64,000 nucleotides of DNA, taken from positions 87,791 to 151,790 of the forward strand of contig NZ_JAHMHW010000013.1 of the NCBI RefSeq assembly GCF_020169515.1, given 5' to 3'. The notes beneath the pieces are model-generated. The model made no database searches, had not been told where the DNA came from, and saw only the letters and a program-made list of their open reading frames with translations. The DNA is from Paenibacillus vietnamensis. Its GTDB lineage: Bacteria > Bacillota > Bacilli > Paenibacillales > Paenibacillaceae. Of this stretch, positions 34,466-42,446 are shown one piece after another. Position numbers and translations under genes: made by a program. Position 1 is the stretch's first letter, and each line of letters begins with the position of its first letter.

Positions 34466-35644
34466 CTATCGTACTGCTGCCGCTTTGGAAGCAAACCAGA
34501 AATAGGCGAAAAACGCTCCGCAGAGGACGGCAATAAAGCCAAATCCGCCGAAGATATCCAGCTTCGAGGAGTAATACCCGAATCCGAGCCCGATCAGGCT
34601 GTGCACACCGTAGAGGCCGAGCGACTGGAACGAGTCCATCGTGGCCCGCATGGACGAATCGATGCGATGATGCAAGTACCCGGAGGCAAGCGGGTCTACG
34701 ATGCCGGAAAACAGAAAGACCACGAGTATCGCCGCCAGTCCCGCGTAGCTCTGCCATATCGATATTAAGAAAAAACCTAAAGTGAAAACCGCGCTCACGC
34801 ACAAAAACAAGGCCCGGTAGCTGAACCGGCGCAGCAGCGCATGGGCAAGCAAGTTGCCGGGAAGCCTTAGAAACAGGAAAGCCGCGGACAATAACCCGAA
34901 GTAAAGCACGGGGACACCCAGCCGCTCTGCGTAGATTTGCCAAAACTCGTCGATGAAGCCGATGGCGGAGCCGGTCACCATGCCGGTCAGCACGACCAGA
35001 CTAACGCCGGGGTTGTGTCTGAAGAAAAGCAGCGATGCCCGGACATACTCAGACATGGGGACCGCAGCTTCGGCGTCTTCTTTCTTGAACGGGGGCTCTT
35101 GCAGCGTCAGCGCAGCAAGCAGGGCGACAGCCGCACTCGCCAACGACAGGATATAGTTCAGCTCGTACCCGAATCGGTGAGCCAGCAGGCTGCCGCCTAA
35201 AGCCGCAAGCGTGGCGGACACTGCATCGAAGGCATTCAAGCGGCCTATCACTTTCTCGAAGCGGTTCTCCTTGCCGTGCGCCTGCAGCGAGTCGTACAGA
35301 AGCGCCGTTTCCGAGCCGCTGACAAACGTATTGCCGAGGCCGGCCAGGCAGACGACGGCGGCAAAATGCCAAAACTCGGTTGCAAAGAGCAGAATGGCAA
35401 ACTCGGAGCAGGCCAATACGGCTCCAAGCACGAGCAGGCGCTTCCGGCTCCACTTGTCCGCCAGCACGCCGGTCGGGATTTCCAGCAGGATGATCGTAAC
35501 GGCAAAAATAATTTCCGTATACACGACCTCCTGGATCGACATGCCGCGCGCTTCCCAAAACAGCCGTTCGATCACGTAAGCAGGGATAAGGCTTTGAAAA
35601 AAACGGATTGCATACAGCTTCCAAACATTATTCATGTAATTCAC
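34466..35644 (-). CDS. MFS transporter inserted between leuA and leuB
   Basis: A 392-residue major facilitator protein with about twelve membrane helices and GVLADKWSRKRLLVLG, the A-like loop of drug-type MFS proteins. The GTG at 35644 fits GGGAGGAG eight bases away; an ATG at 35635 is possible. It faces leuA and splits leuB from the ilv-leu operon. The cargo is not predictable. Confidence 0.85.
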   Translation of the reverse strand: MNYMNNVWKLYAIRFFQSLIPAYVIERLFWEARGMSIQEVVYTEIIFAVTIILLEIPTGVLADKWSRKRLLVLGAVLACSEFAILLFATEFWHFAAVVCLAGLGNTFVSGSETALLYDSLQAHGKENRFEKVIGRLNAFDAVSATLAALGGSLLAHRFGYELNYILSLASAAVALLAALTLQEPPFKKEDAEAAVPMSEYVRASLLFFRHNPGVSLVVLTGMVTGSAIGFIDEFWQIYAERLGVPVLYFGLLSAAFLFLRLPGNLLAHALLRRFSYRALFLCVSAVFTLGFFLISIWQSYAGLAAILVVFLFSGIVDPLASGYLHHRIDSSMRATMDSFQSLGLYGVHSLIGLGFGYYSSKLDIFGGFGFIAVLCGAFFAYFWFASKAAAVR

Positions 35645-35965
35645 GTATCATACTCCTCCCGTTTATTCGGTTATTTCGTGTTTCAACCGAATAAAAGGGG
35701 GAGCACGCGTACGCGTTCAACCTTAACTGGGCGGTCTCGCAAGCGACATGGCGGAAGCTCCTTTCGTGAATGTAATTTTATTGCATCTTTTGGAAGTAAT
35801 TATATTTTACGCCTAGAGAGGCTGCCCCTTCAACTTGCCATATAAAATTTAATGCCTCTATAGCCGCCGCCTATAGAGTCAATAGATTTTATATCTTTGT
35901 AATCGCCCCCGATTTATGGTACAAATGATAATAGCTTGAGAATGAAGAGGAGTGTTACTTTTATT
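35645..35965. other. Intergenic region with two dyads before leuB
   Basis: TTTATTCGGTT (35662-35672) and AACCGAATAAA (35685-35695) form a perfect 11-base dyad next to the MFS start. ACGCGTACGCGT (35705-35716) is self-complementary. CTCTATAG-CTATAGAG (35856-35878) forms another dyad. A possible leuB promoter is TTGTAA (35897), a 17-base spacer and TACAAA (35920). No gene is present in this 321-base gap. Confidence 0.5.
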
Positions 35966-37045
35966 ATGGCAGACGTAAAAAAAATCGCAGTCATCGCCGG
36001 CGACGGCATCGGTCCAGAGGTCGTAGGCGAAGCGCTTAAGGTGCTCAAAAAAACCGAGGAGCTGTTCGGCTACCAATTCGAAACGGAGCACGGCTTGTTC
36101 GGCGGCATTGCGATCGACGAGAAAGGCACACCGCTTCCGCAGGAGACGCTTGACATGTGCAAACGCGCCGATGCTGTGCTTTTGGGTGCGGTCGGCGGCC
36201 CGAAATGGGACAACAATTCAAAGGAGCTCCGTCCGGAAACCGGCCTTCTCGGCATTCGCAAGGCGCTTGGCTTGTTCTCCAACATCCGTCCGGCAAACGT
36301 TTTCGATTGCCTGAAGGAAGCTTCGACGCTGAAGCCTGAAGTGCTTGAAGGCACGGACCTGATCGTCGTGCGCGAATTGACCGGCGGCATCTATTTCGGC
36401 GAGAAGTTCCGCCGCGAAGGCGCTAACGGCGAAGAAGCGGTTGATACTTGCGTATACAATGTGCAAGAGGTAGAGCGTATCGTCCGTCAAGCGTTCGATA
36501 TCGCCATGACCCGCAGCAAGCGTCTGGCTTCGGTCGACAAAGCTAACGTGCTTGAAACCTCGCGCCTGTGGCGTGAAGTCGTGAACCGGATCGCTCCGGA
36601 ATATCCGGAAGTCGAGCTTGAGCATGTGCTGGTTGACAACTGCGCGATGCAGTTGCTGCGCCGTCCGTCGAGCTTTGACGTTATCGTTACGGAAAATATG
36701 TTCGGCGACATTCTGAGCGACGAAGCAGCGATGCTTACGGGCTCGATCGGCATGCTGTCCTCCGCATCGCTTGGCGAAGGCAGCTTCGGATTGTACGAGC
36801 CGGTACACGGCTCTGCACCTGATATTGCAGGCCAAGGCATCTCCAACCCGATCGCTACGATCCTTTCCGTTGCGCTTATGTTCCGCCTGACATTCGGCTA
36901 CCATGAAGCTGCTGCAGCGATCGAAGCGGCTGTGAAGGAAGTGCTCGATGCCGGACACCGTACGGGCGATATCGCAGTCGATAAGAGCACAGCGATCGGA
37001 ACGACCGAGATGGGCGATTTGATTGTAGCTGCGATCAGAAAATAA
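35966..37045 (+). CDS. leuB: 3-Isopropylmalate dehydrogenase
   Basis: An NAD-dependent oxidative decarboxylase of 359 residues in the leucine pathway. It shows GDGIGPEVVGEALKVL, VRELTGGIYFGEK, ENMFGDILSDEAAMLTGSIGMLSSA and YEPVHGSAPDIAGQG. The ATG at 35966 fits AAGAGGAG, although the spacing is wide at 13 bases. No leuC or leuD follows; they must lie elsewhere. Confidence 0.95.
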   Translation: MADVKKIAVIAGDGIGPEVVGEALKVLKKTEELFGYQFETEHGLFGGIAIDEKGTPLPQETLDMCKRADAVLLGAVGGPKWDNNSKELRPETGLLGIRKALGLFSNIRPANVFDCLKEASTLKPEVLEGTDLIVVRELTGGIYFGEKFRREGANGEEAVDTCVYNVQEVERIVRQAFDIAMTRSKRLASVDKANVLETSRLWREVVNRIAPEYPEVELEHVLVDNCAMQLLRRPSSFDVIVTENMFGDILSDEAAMLTGSIGMLSSASLGEGSFGLYEPVHGSAPDIAGQGISNPIATILSVALMFRLTFGYHEAAAAIEAAVKEVLDAGHRTGDIAVDKSTAIGTTEMGDLIVAAIRK

Positions 37046-37053
37046 TGTCTAGA

Positions 37054-37116
37054 TTATAATGATTATAAAATAATATTCGTTATAATATTGACTTCATTCT
37101 AGACTAGTGATACTAT
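37054..37116 (+). promoter_or_regulatory. PerR box and promoter of the peroxiredoxin gene
   Basis: TTATAATGATTATAA (37054-37068) is a perfect PerR box. A second half-site, TTATAAT (37080), abuts TTGACT (37088-37093), a 17-base spacer and TACTAT (37111-37116). Peroxide-released PerR control is plausible. The leader to the gene is about 165 bases. Confidence 0.75.
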
Positions 37117-37286
37117 TTACTAGGTAAGTCACACAGATAAGGTGACACAGGCGTAAACGGCTAATTTGCCGTCCTCTTGGGGCAATAGCTCGTTTCGCGC
37201 AGAAATACAAGCCGGTTATAAGTTCAAAATTTATAAGCCTCTTGTATTTAAAAAATATTTCGGATAGGTCAAGGAGGTTTTCTGTA

Positions 37287-37835
37287 ATGGCAGAACGTTT
37301 GGTAGGCCGCCCGGCTCCGGATTTCACGATGGAAACGGCAACAGGCAACGGTCAAGATTTCGGTACGGCATCCCTTTCGGATTACAAAGGCAAATGGTTG
37401 GTATTGTTCTTCTATCCACTGGATTTCACTTTTGTTTGCCCGACTGAAATTACAGCTTTGAGCGCTGCAGCAGCAGAGTTCAAGAAGCTTGATACAGAAA
37501 TTCTTGGCGTAAGCGTAGACAGCAAACATAGCCACCGCGCTTGGATCAACACGCCGGTGAACGATAACGGCCTTGGCCAATTGGAATTCCCTCTTGCTGC
37601 CGACATCACGAAGAGCGTTGCTCGTGATTACGGCGTATTGATCGAAGAAGAAGGCATCGCGCTTCGCGGCCTGTTCATCATCAACCCTGAAGGCGAAGTA
37701 CAATACCAAGTTGTTAACCACAACAACGTAGGCCGCAGCGTGGAAGAAACGCTTCGCGTACTGCAAGCTTTGCAATCCGGCGGCTTGTGCCCGATCAACT
37801 GGAAACCAGGCCAAAGCCATCTGGTTGCTAAATAA
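37287..37835 (+). CDS. Typical 2-Cys peroxiredoxin (AhpC/Prx1 type)
   Basis: A 182-residue thiol peroxidase. The peroxidatic Cys51 lies in DFTFVCPTE and the resolving Cys168 in GGLCPINWKPG. It reduces hydrogen peroxide and organic peroxides; the reductant is not encoded here. AAGGAGG is at normal spacing. A PerR box upstream supports the peroxide link. Strong terminator follows. Confidence 0.94.
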   Translation: MAERLVGRPAPDFTMETATGNGQDFGTASLSDYKGKWLVLFFYPLDFTFVCPTEITALSAAAAEFKKLDTEILGVSVDSKHSHRAWINTPVNDNGLGQLEFPLAADITKSVARDYGVLIEEEGIALRGLFIINPEGEVQYQVVNHNNVGRSVEETLRVLQALQSGGLCPINWKPGQSHLVAK

Positions 37836-37852
37836 TAATTGCTTACTTTTAA

Positions 37853-37883
37853 AAAACCCGCGCCAATTTTGGTGCGGGTTTTT
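37853..37883 (+). terminator. Terminator after the peroxiredoxin gene
   Basis: AACCCGC-CCA pairs with TGG-GCGGGTT, followed by TTTTT. Confidence 0.85.
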
Positions 37884-38055
37884 GTATTTTCGGCATTTGC
37901 CAACGATTGTCTGTTTGAAAAGCAGGAATTTCGGGTATGTAAGGCGAATAACTTATCAAGATAAGAATTTATGCCTTTGAGCGTATAAAAGCGTTTGGCA
38001 AGCAGGTTGTATCCAAAACTTAAGCATATGCTTACGAAGCAGGAGGCGATCCGCC

Positions 38056-38472
38056 ATGAGTTTTTGCTGTGGAGCTAGTATGATTGGAACCAAAGGGACG
38101 TTGAAGCATTTCCGCACACACATCCATAATGTGCCAATTATGTTCTGCCCGGTTTGTCACCGCGTGGACATTCATTATCTCATTGAAAATGAATACGAAA
38201 TATTAGCCGAATATGCGCATGGCGACGGAGCCGCCGAGGTTGATTTCCAGGAGTATGTCGAGCAGGAAGGAAAGGCGCTGTTGGAAAACTGCGTAAACCA
38301 TGAGAATGAGGACCCGATGGAGGTAGTCCGCAATCAAATTGACATGGCGCTGGACCTGCTTAGCTTTGCGAAGCAAATTGAGGATACGGAGTGGCAGCAG
38401 GCTTTGAAGAAACGGCTGGTCATGCTAGGCGGCAGAAGGAATAAGCTGCTGCAGCGCCGTACAATCGTTTAA
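38056..38472 (+). CDS. Hypothetical protein with CPVC motif
   Basis: A 138-residue protein. The first third has CC near the start (MSFCCGAS) and FCPVCHRVDIHYL, a possible single zinc knuckle; the rest is acidic and helical. AGGAGG is five bases before the ATG. It lies upstream of sigI but is cut off by a terminator. No family recognised. Confidence 0.6.
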   Translation: MSFCCGASMIGTKGTLKHFRTHIHNVPIMFCPVCHRVDIHYLIENEYEILAEYAHGDGAAEVDFQEYVEQEGKALLENCVNHENEDPMEVVRNQIDMALDLLSFAKQIEDTEWQQALKKRLVMLGGRRNKLLQRRTIV

Positions 38473-38490
38473 GCTTTTTACAACGAATGT

Positions 38491-38516
38491 AGCCTCCTTT
38501 TCGGGGGCTTTTTTTA
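38491..38516 (+). terminator. Terminator after the CPVC protein
   Basis: AGCCTCC pairs with GGGGGCT (one G-U), followed by a seven-base T run. Confidence 0.75.
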
Positions 38517-38549
38517 TTGTCGGTGCAGTTAAAAAGTTCCGTGAAGAGC

Positions 38550-38578
38550 ACCCCCTTAACCGAAATAACAGAAACGAA
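38550..38578 (+). promoter_or_regulatory. Candidate SigI-type promoter of sigI
   Basis: ACCCCC (38550-38555) and CGAA (38575-38578) fit the -35 and -10 motifs reported for sigma-I promoters; the 19-base spacer should be checked. A start about 38585 would precede the TTG at 38604, so SigI would feed back on itself. Confidence 0.5.
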
Positions 38579-38603
38579 TCCTACTAGTAGTGAGGTGAAG
38601 CGG

Positions 38604-39422
38604 TTGTTACTTGTATTGTTCAAGCGTTTCTTGAGGAAATCCGCTTCCTCGAAGGCAGAAGAGAACGAACAGAAGCTCGCTCCCGAACAATGTATTGAAC
38701 TGATCCGTCAAGGTGACGATCAGCTGCGCGAGCAATTTATTTCCGATTACAGACCCTATATTCTGAAAGTGACAAGCCGCTTTTGCAAACGGTACATCGA
38801 TCCGATGAGGGATGACGAATTCAGCATATCGCTGCTCGCTTTTAACGAAGCGATCGACCAATTCAACAGCAGCGCTGGAAAATCATTTATCGGATTTGCA
38901 GAAACCGTCATCCGCCGCCGGCTTATTGACTATGTCCGGAAAGAGCAAAGGCATACGCAGGTCGTGCCTTACAGTATGTTCGACTCGGAGGACGATGAGC
39001 AGCCTCAATATAATTCCGTTGAAACGAGGCAGGCGCTCACAGCGTTCGAGATTCAGCAGACGGAGGATGAACGAAAGCTTGAGATCGTGGAGCTGAATCA
39101 GGAGCTGCTGAAATTCGGCATTACGTTTACGGAGCTGGTGGAGCAGTCCCCCAAGCACGCGGACTCGAGAGCACTGCTTATCGGCATCGCAAAGACGCTG
39201 TCGGGAAATGGGGAAATGTTAACGGCTTTAAGGGAGACGTCCAAGCTGCCGGTAAAGGATCTGACCGAGAGCTGCGGAGTTTCGCGCAAGACGGTGGAGA
39301 GAAACCGGAAATACATCATCGCAATCGCACTGATCATATCGGGATCTTACCCGTTTATGCACGATTATCTGCAAATCGCAGCAGATGACCAATTTGAAAG
39401 GAAGAGGGAGGCGAGCAAATGA
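38604..39422 (+). CDS. sigI: Heat-inducible sigma factor SigI
   Basis: A sigma-70-like factor of 272 residues. It has CKRYIDPMRDDEFSISLLAFNEAIDQF, the SigI core region, and ESCGVSRKTVERNRKYIIAIALI near the C-terminus for DNA recognition. TTG at 38604 is chosen since GAGGTG is six bases before it and the product then matches Bacillus SigI (about 250 residues); the longer frame from 38517 would cover the likely promoter. It overlaps rsgI by four bases. Confidence 0.92.
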   Translation: MLLVLFKRFLRKSASSKAEENEQKLAPEQCIELIRQGDDQLREQFISDYRPYILKVTSRFCKRYIDPMRDDEFSISLLAFNEAIDQFNSSAGKSFIGFAETVIRRRLIDYVRKEQRHTQVVPYSMFDSEDDEQPQYNSVETRQALTAFEIQQTEDERKLEIVELNQELLKFGITFTELVEQSPKHADSRALLIGIAKTLSGNGEMLTALRETSKLPVKDLTESCGVSRKTVERNRKYIIAIALIISGSYPFMHDYLQIAADDQFERKREASK

Positions 39423-40792
39423 AACGCGGTGTCGTTATGAGCGTTAATAAGCAGCATGCAATTGTTATGACGGCGGATGGCCAATTTTTGCGAGCCCCGA
39501 TTTCCGGAAAGACGCAAATTGGCGAAGAGCTCACGTTCGATGAGGAATATAAGCCTGCCCGAATCTTTAAACCGGTTTACCGGTATTCGGGCGCCGCGGC
39601 CATCGTACTGCTGCTTATGCTTCCTTTGCTGCTTTATATCGGACGGGATGCTCCTCCGGTGGTTGCTTACCTTAGCATGGATATTAATCCGAGCGTCGAG
39701 ATCGGGGTAGACGAAGAGGATAAGGTAAGAGAGCTTCATGCACTGAATGAAGACGGCGAGAAAATCATTCAAGGCCTGGATTATAAAGGGATGAAGGTAG
39801 AGGTTGTGGCGGCATCGATCCTTCAGCGGGCGAACGTCTCGCATTATTTGGATACGCCCAATAAAGAGATCTTTATTACTAGCGTGATCCTAAACGGCCA
39901 AACCGGGTTGACCCTTGACTATGAATCGATTTTGGCGAAAAAAGTCGACGAAGCGATCCGCAGCCTGCTGGCGAAGCTTTCCGGTGAAGCTGCCAGCGCT
40001 AATGTAACGACCTTGTCCGTACCATACGAGGTGCGCGATGCCGCAGCCGCGAATGGAATATCGTCAGGGAAAATGGCCCTGTATCTGATGGCGAAAGCGG
40101 AGGGCTACATGCTTGAGCTCGAGCAGATCCAGCAGCAATCGATCACGAAGGTGACCGAACCGATCGGCGGGGTGAAGGCGATCGTGGAGCAAGCGGAGTA
40201 TACTAGCAAAGAAAAGCTGAAGGAGCTTGTCGAAAAAGAGAAGCAATCGAGCTGGCAGAACGGGAATGGGGATGCCGGCAAGGCGACTCCCGAGGCTACT
40301 GCGGCGACCAAGCCGGTGAAGACGGAGAAGCCTGAGAAAACGGCTGTCAGCAATTCCGTCAAGACGAATAACGGAAAAGGTACAGCCAAGCCGTCCGTTA
40401 CAAGTAAGCCGGCTGCGGGATCGAAGCAGGACGACAAGAAGGACGAAAAGGAGAAGTGGAAGGACCGCTTCAAGTCCGATGACGAAGACGATAACGACGG
40501 CTGGAAGGACAAGATACAGGACGACGATTGGCTTAAACGATGGTCTGAATGGCGGAAATGGTACCTCAGCAACAACAACGGTAACGATGACGACCGCAAA
40601 GATGATAAACAGAGCGATGAAGATCGCGATGACGACAATAATGACAATAGTAACGATAATGACAGCGACCAGAACAAGGACGATGGAAAGGACGATGATA
40701 AAAAAAAACGTGACTCCGGGGATAACGGAAATCCGCACAGCGACAAAAGCGACAAAGGAGAAAAGAATAGCCGGGAAAAGCGTGACGATTAG
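39419..40792 (+). CDS. rsgI: Anti-sigma-I factor RsgI with acidic disordered ectodomain tail
   Basis: A 457-residue single-pass membrane protein. An N-terminal RsgI domain (about 1-55) binds SigI, followed by a helix at 57-75. The outer part begins MDINPSVEIGVDEEDKV, whose Asn90-Pro91 is the autoproteolysis site known in RsgI proteins, and later runs as Asp, Lys, Asn and Glu repeats (residues about 330-457). Clostridial RsgI have glycan-binding or glycosidase domains here; this one has only a charged tail, so it is a sensor without a clear ligand module. The ATG overlaps the sigI stop. Confidence 0.9.
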   Translation: MKRGVVMSVNKQHAIVMTADGQFLRAPISGKTQIGEELTFDEEYKPARIFKPVYRYSGAAAIVLLLMLPLLLYIGRDAPPVVAYLSMDINPSVEIGVDEEDKVRELHALNEDGEKIIQGLDYKGMKVEVVAASILQRANVSHYLDTPNKEIFITSVILNGQTGLTLDYESILAKKVDEAIRSLLAKLSGEAASANVTTLSVPYEVRDAAAANGISSGKMALYLMAKAEGYMLELEQIQQQSITKVTEPIGGVKAIVEQAEYTSKEKLKELVEKEKQSSWQNGNGDAGKATPEATAATKPVKTEKPEKTAVSNSVKTNNGKGTAKPSVTSKPAAGSKQDDKKDEKEKWKDRFKSDDEDDNDGWKDKIQDDDWLKRWSEWRKWYLSNNNGNDDDRKDDKQSDEDRDDDNNDNSNDNDSDQNKDDGKDDDKKKRDSGDNGNPHSDKSDKGEKNSREKRDD

Positions 40793-40919
40793 ATAAAAGA
40801 AAAAAACGGTTCGGTAAGCGCTTGTACGTACAACTTCGTGAGTATGGGGCCGCAGCACTAGACGGCCGCACGGATGTCTTTAAGCCTAAATCCCGTACAA
40901 ATTTCGACAGTATTTCCGA

Positions 40920-40949
40920 TTGACAGTGCTTGTAAACTCCCCCTATGAT
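40920..40949 (+). promoter_or_regulatory. Promoter of the orphan kinase
   Basis: TTGACA (40920), 18-base spacer, TATGAT (40944). Confidence 0.65.
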
Positions 40950-40998
40950 TAGTAGTAACTATTGCCGTTTGTCTATAGATGTTGCCGGGGAGGAGTAC

Positions 40999-42375
40999 AT
41001 GATGCAGGTCATTCGAAAGCGCTATTTCCCGGCGCTTGCCGAGTATGTTCGAAGTGGAAAGGAAGCGTCCCTGTTTCATGCAAGCGAGCTTGGCAAAGAG
41101 CTGTACGGTATAAATCCGGAGGAAATTATCGCGGTTCACGAAGAATGTATACAGTCGCTGGCAGCCAATGTCGATTCGGATGAAGCGATTAGGCTGTATA
41201 ATCGTTCTTTTGTTTTTTTAATGGAAATTATGGTGGCCTGCCGGTTTCGTTTGGACCCTGAGCAGTCTGCCGACCAAAGATTTACGGAAATGCGGGAAAT
41301 GCTGTTTCGATCCAACCGTTCGTTCGAAATGGTCAAGAATAAATATGAAAATGTTCTGCAGCATATGGACAGCGGTATTGCATTATTCGACAGCGACGGC
41401 ATATTATCGTTCATCAACGTGCAGATGGCTAAGCTGCTCGACATTCCCCGCAAAACCTTGATCGGCTGTAACATCAGGGAAATTCTTCGGCATCCGCAGC
41501 TATCCCGAAGCACAAAACGGACACTGCTCCGGCTTTATAAGGAAATGTTCCTTATGCACAGCAAGTACTACGAGTTCCAGCATAAGGACGGCAAGCATCT
41601 GCTTGTTACGGTTACATACGGGGATCAATTGGACGGGGATTTTTTATTTAGCGTCAAGGACGTATCGGAATACAAGCAAATCGAGCAGACCGCGCTCCAG
41701 AACGATAAGCTTGCGATGCTTGGCAAAATCGCGGCGGCGATCGCGCACGAAATCCGGAACCCGCTTACAAGCATAAGGGGATTCATCCAGCTGTTGCGCC
41801 CTTATTTGCTTGAGGTAGGGAAAGAAGAGTATGCGCGTATTATTTTGACGGAAATCGACCGGGCCAATGATATCATCTACGAGTTTCTGAATTCGTCGAA
41901 GCCGTCGGCGCCTATGAAGCAGCTGGTGCGCATCGACCACATTATCAAGGAAGTCGTACTGCTGACGGAAAGCGAAGCGTTAATGCGCAATTGCGAGATC
42001 AAGGTGGAAAGCTATTGCCCGGATAATCTCGTATCGATTGACGTCAAGCAGGTGAAGCAGGTTATTCTGAACATCGTCAAGAACTCGCTGGATGCCATCG
42101 AGGAAATCCAGGGAGAACGCAGAGGCCTGATCGAAATTACGATTAGGCGCGAAGGGCAGTTTGTTGGCATTTTAATTAAGGACAACGGCAAAGGCATGGA
42201 GAAATCGACGATGAACAGGCTGTTTGATCCGTTTTTTACGACGAAGCAAGCCGGAACGGGCTTGGGGCTGTCCGTCAGCTACCGGATCGTGCGCAATCAT
42301 AATGGAACGATCCGGGTAGACAGTCAAGCGGGCGTAGGAACGGAGTTTATTATTTATTTGCCATTAGCCGAATAA
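40999..42375 (+). CDS. Orphan sporulation-type histidine kinase with RsbU_N-like domain
   Basis: A soluble sensor kinase of 458 residues. The first 85 residues (YFPALAEYVRSGKEASLFHASELGKELYG) resemble the N-terminal domain of RsbU-type phosphatases. A PAS domain follows (about 118-225), then HisKA with His250 in AHEIRNPLTSIRGF, and an ATPase domain with DNGKGM and GTGLGLSV. No response regulator is adjacent, as with Kin proteins feeding Spo0F. GGGGAGGAG precedes two adjacent ATGs (40999, 41002); either may start. Confidence 0.87.
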   Translation: MMQVIRKRYFPALAEYVRSGKEASLFHASELGKELYGINPEEIIAVHEECIQSLAANVDSDEAIRLYNRSFVFLMEIMVACRFRLDPEQSADQRFTEMREMLFRSNRSFEMVKNKYENVLQHMDSGIALFDSDGILSFINVQMAKLLDIPRKTLIGCNIREILRHPQLSRSTKRTLLRLYKEMFLMHSKYYEFQHKDGKHLLVTVTYGDQLDGDFLFSVKDVSEYKQIEQTALQNDKLAMLGKIAAAIAHEIRNPLTSIRGFIQLLRPYLLEVGKEEYARIILTEIDRANDIIYEFLNSSKPSAPMKQLVRIDHIIKEVVLLTESEALMRNCEIKVESYCPDNLVSIDVKQVKQVILNIVKNSLDAIEEIQGERRGLIEITIRREGQFVGILIKDNGKGMEKSTMNRLFDPFFTTKQAGTGLGLSVSYRIVRNHNGTIRVDSQAGVGTEFIIYLPLAE

Positions 42376-42381
42376 AGGATT

Positions 42382-42416
42382 AGAATCGGGGTAAAAACAA
42401 CCCGATTCTTTTTTTT
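42382..42416 (+). terminator. Terminator after the orphan kinase
   Basis: AGAATCGGG pairs with CCCGATTCT, then an eight-base T run. Confidence 0.88.
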
Positions 42417-42446
42417 CATCATGGGTACAGTGAGGAGTTGCTAGCG

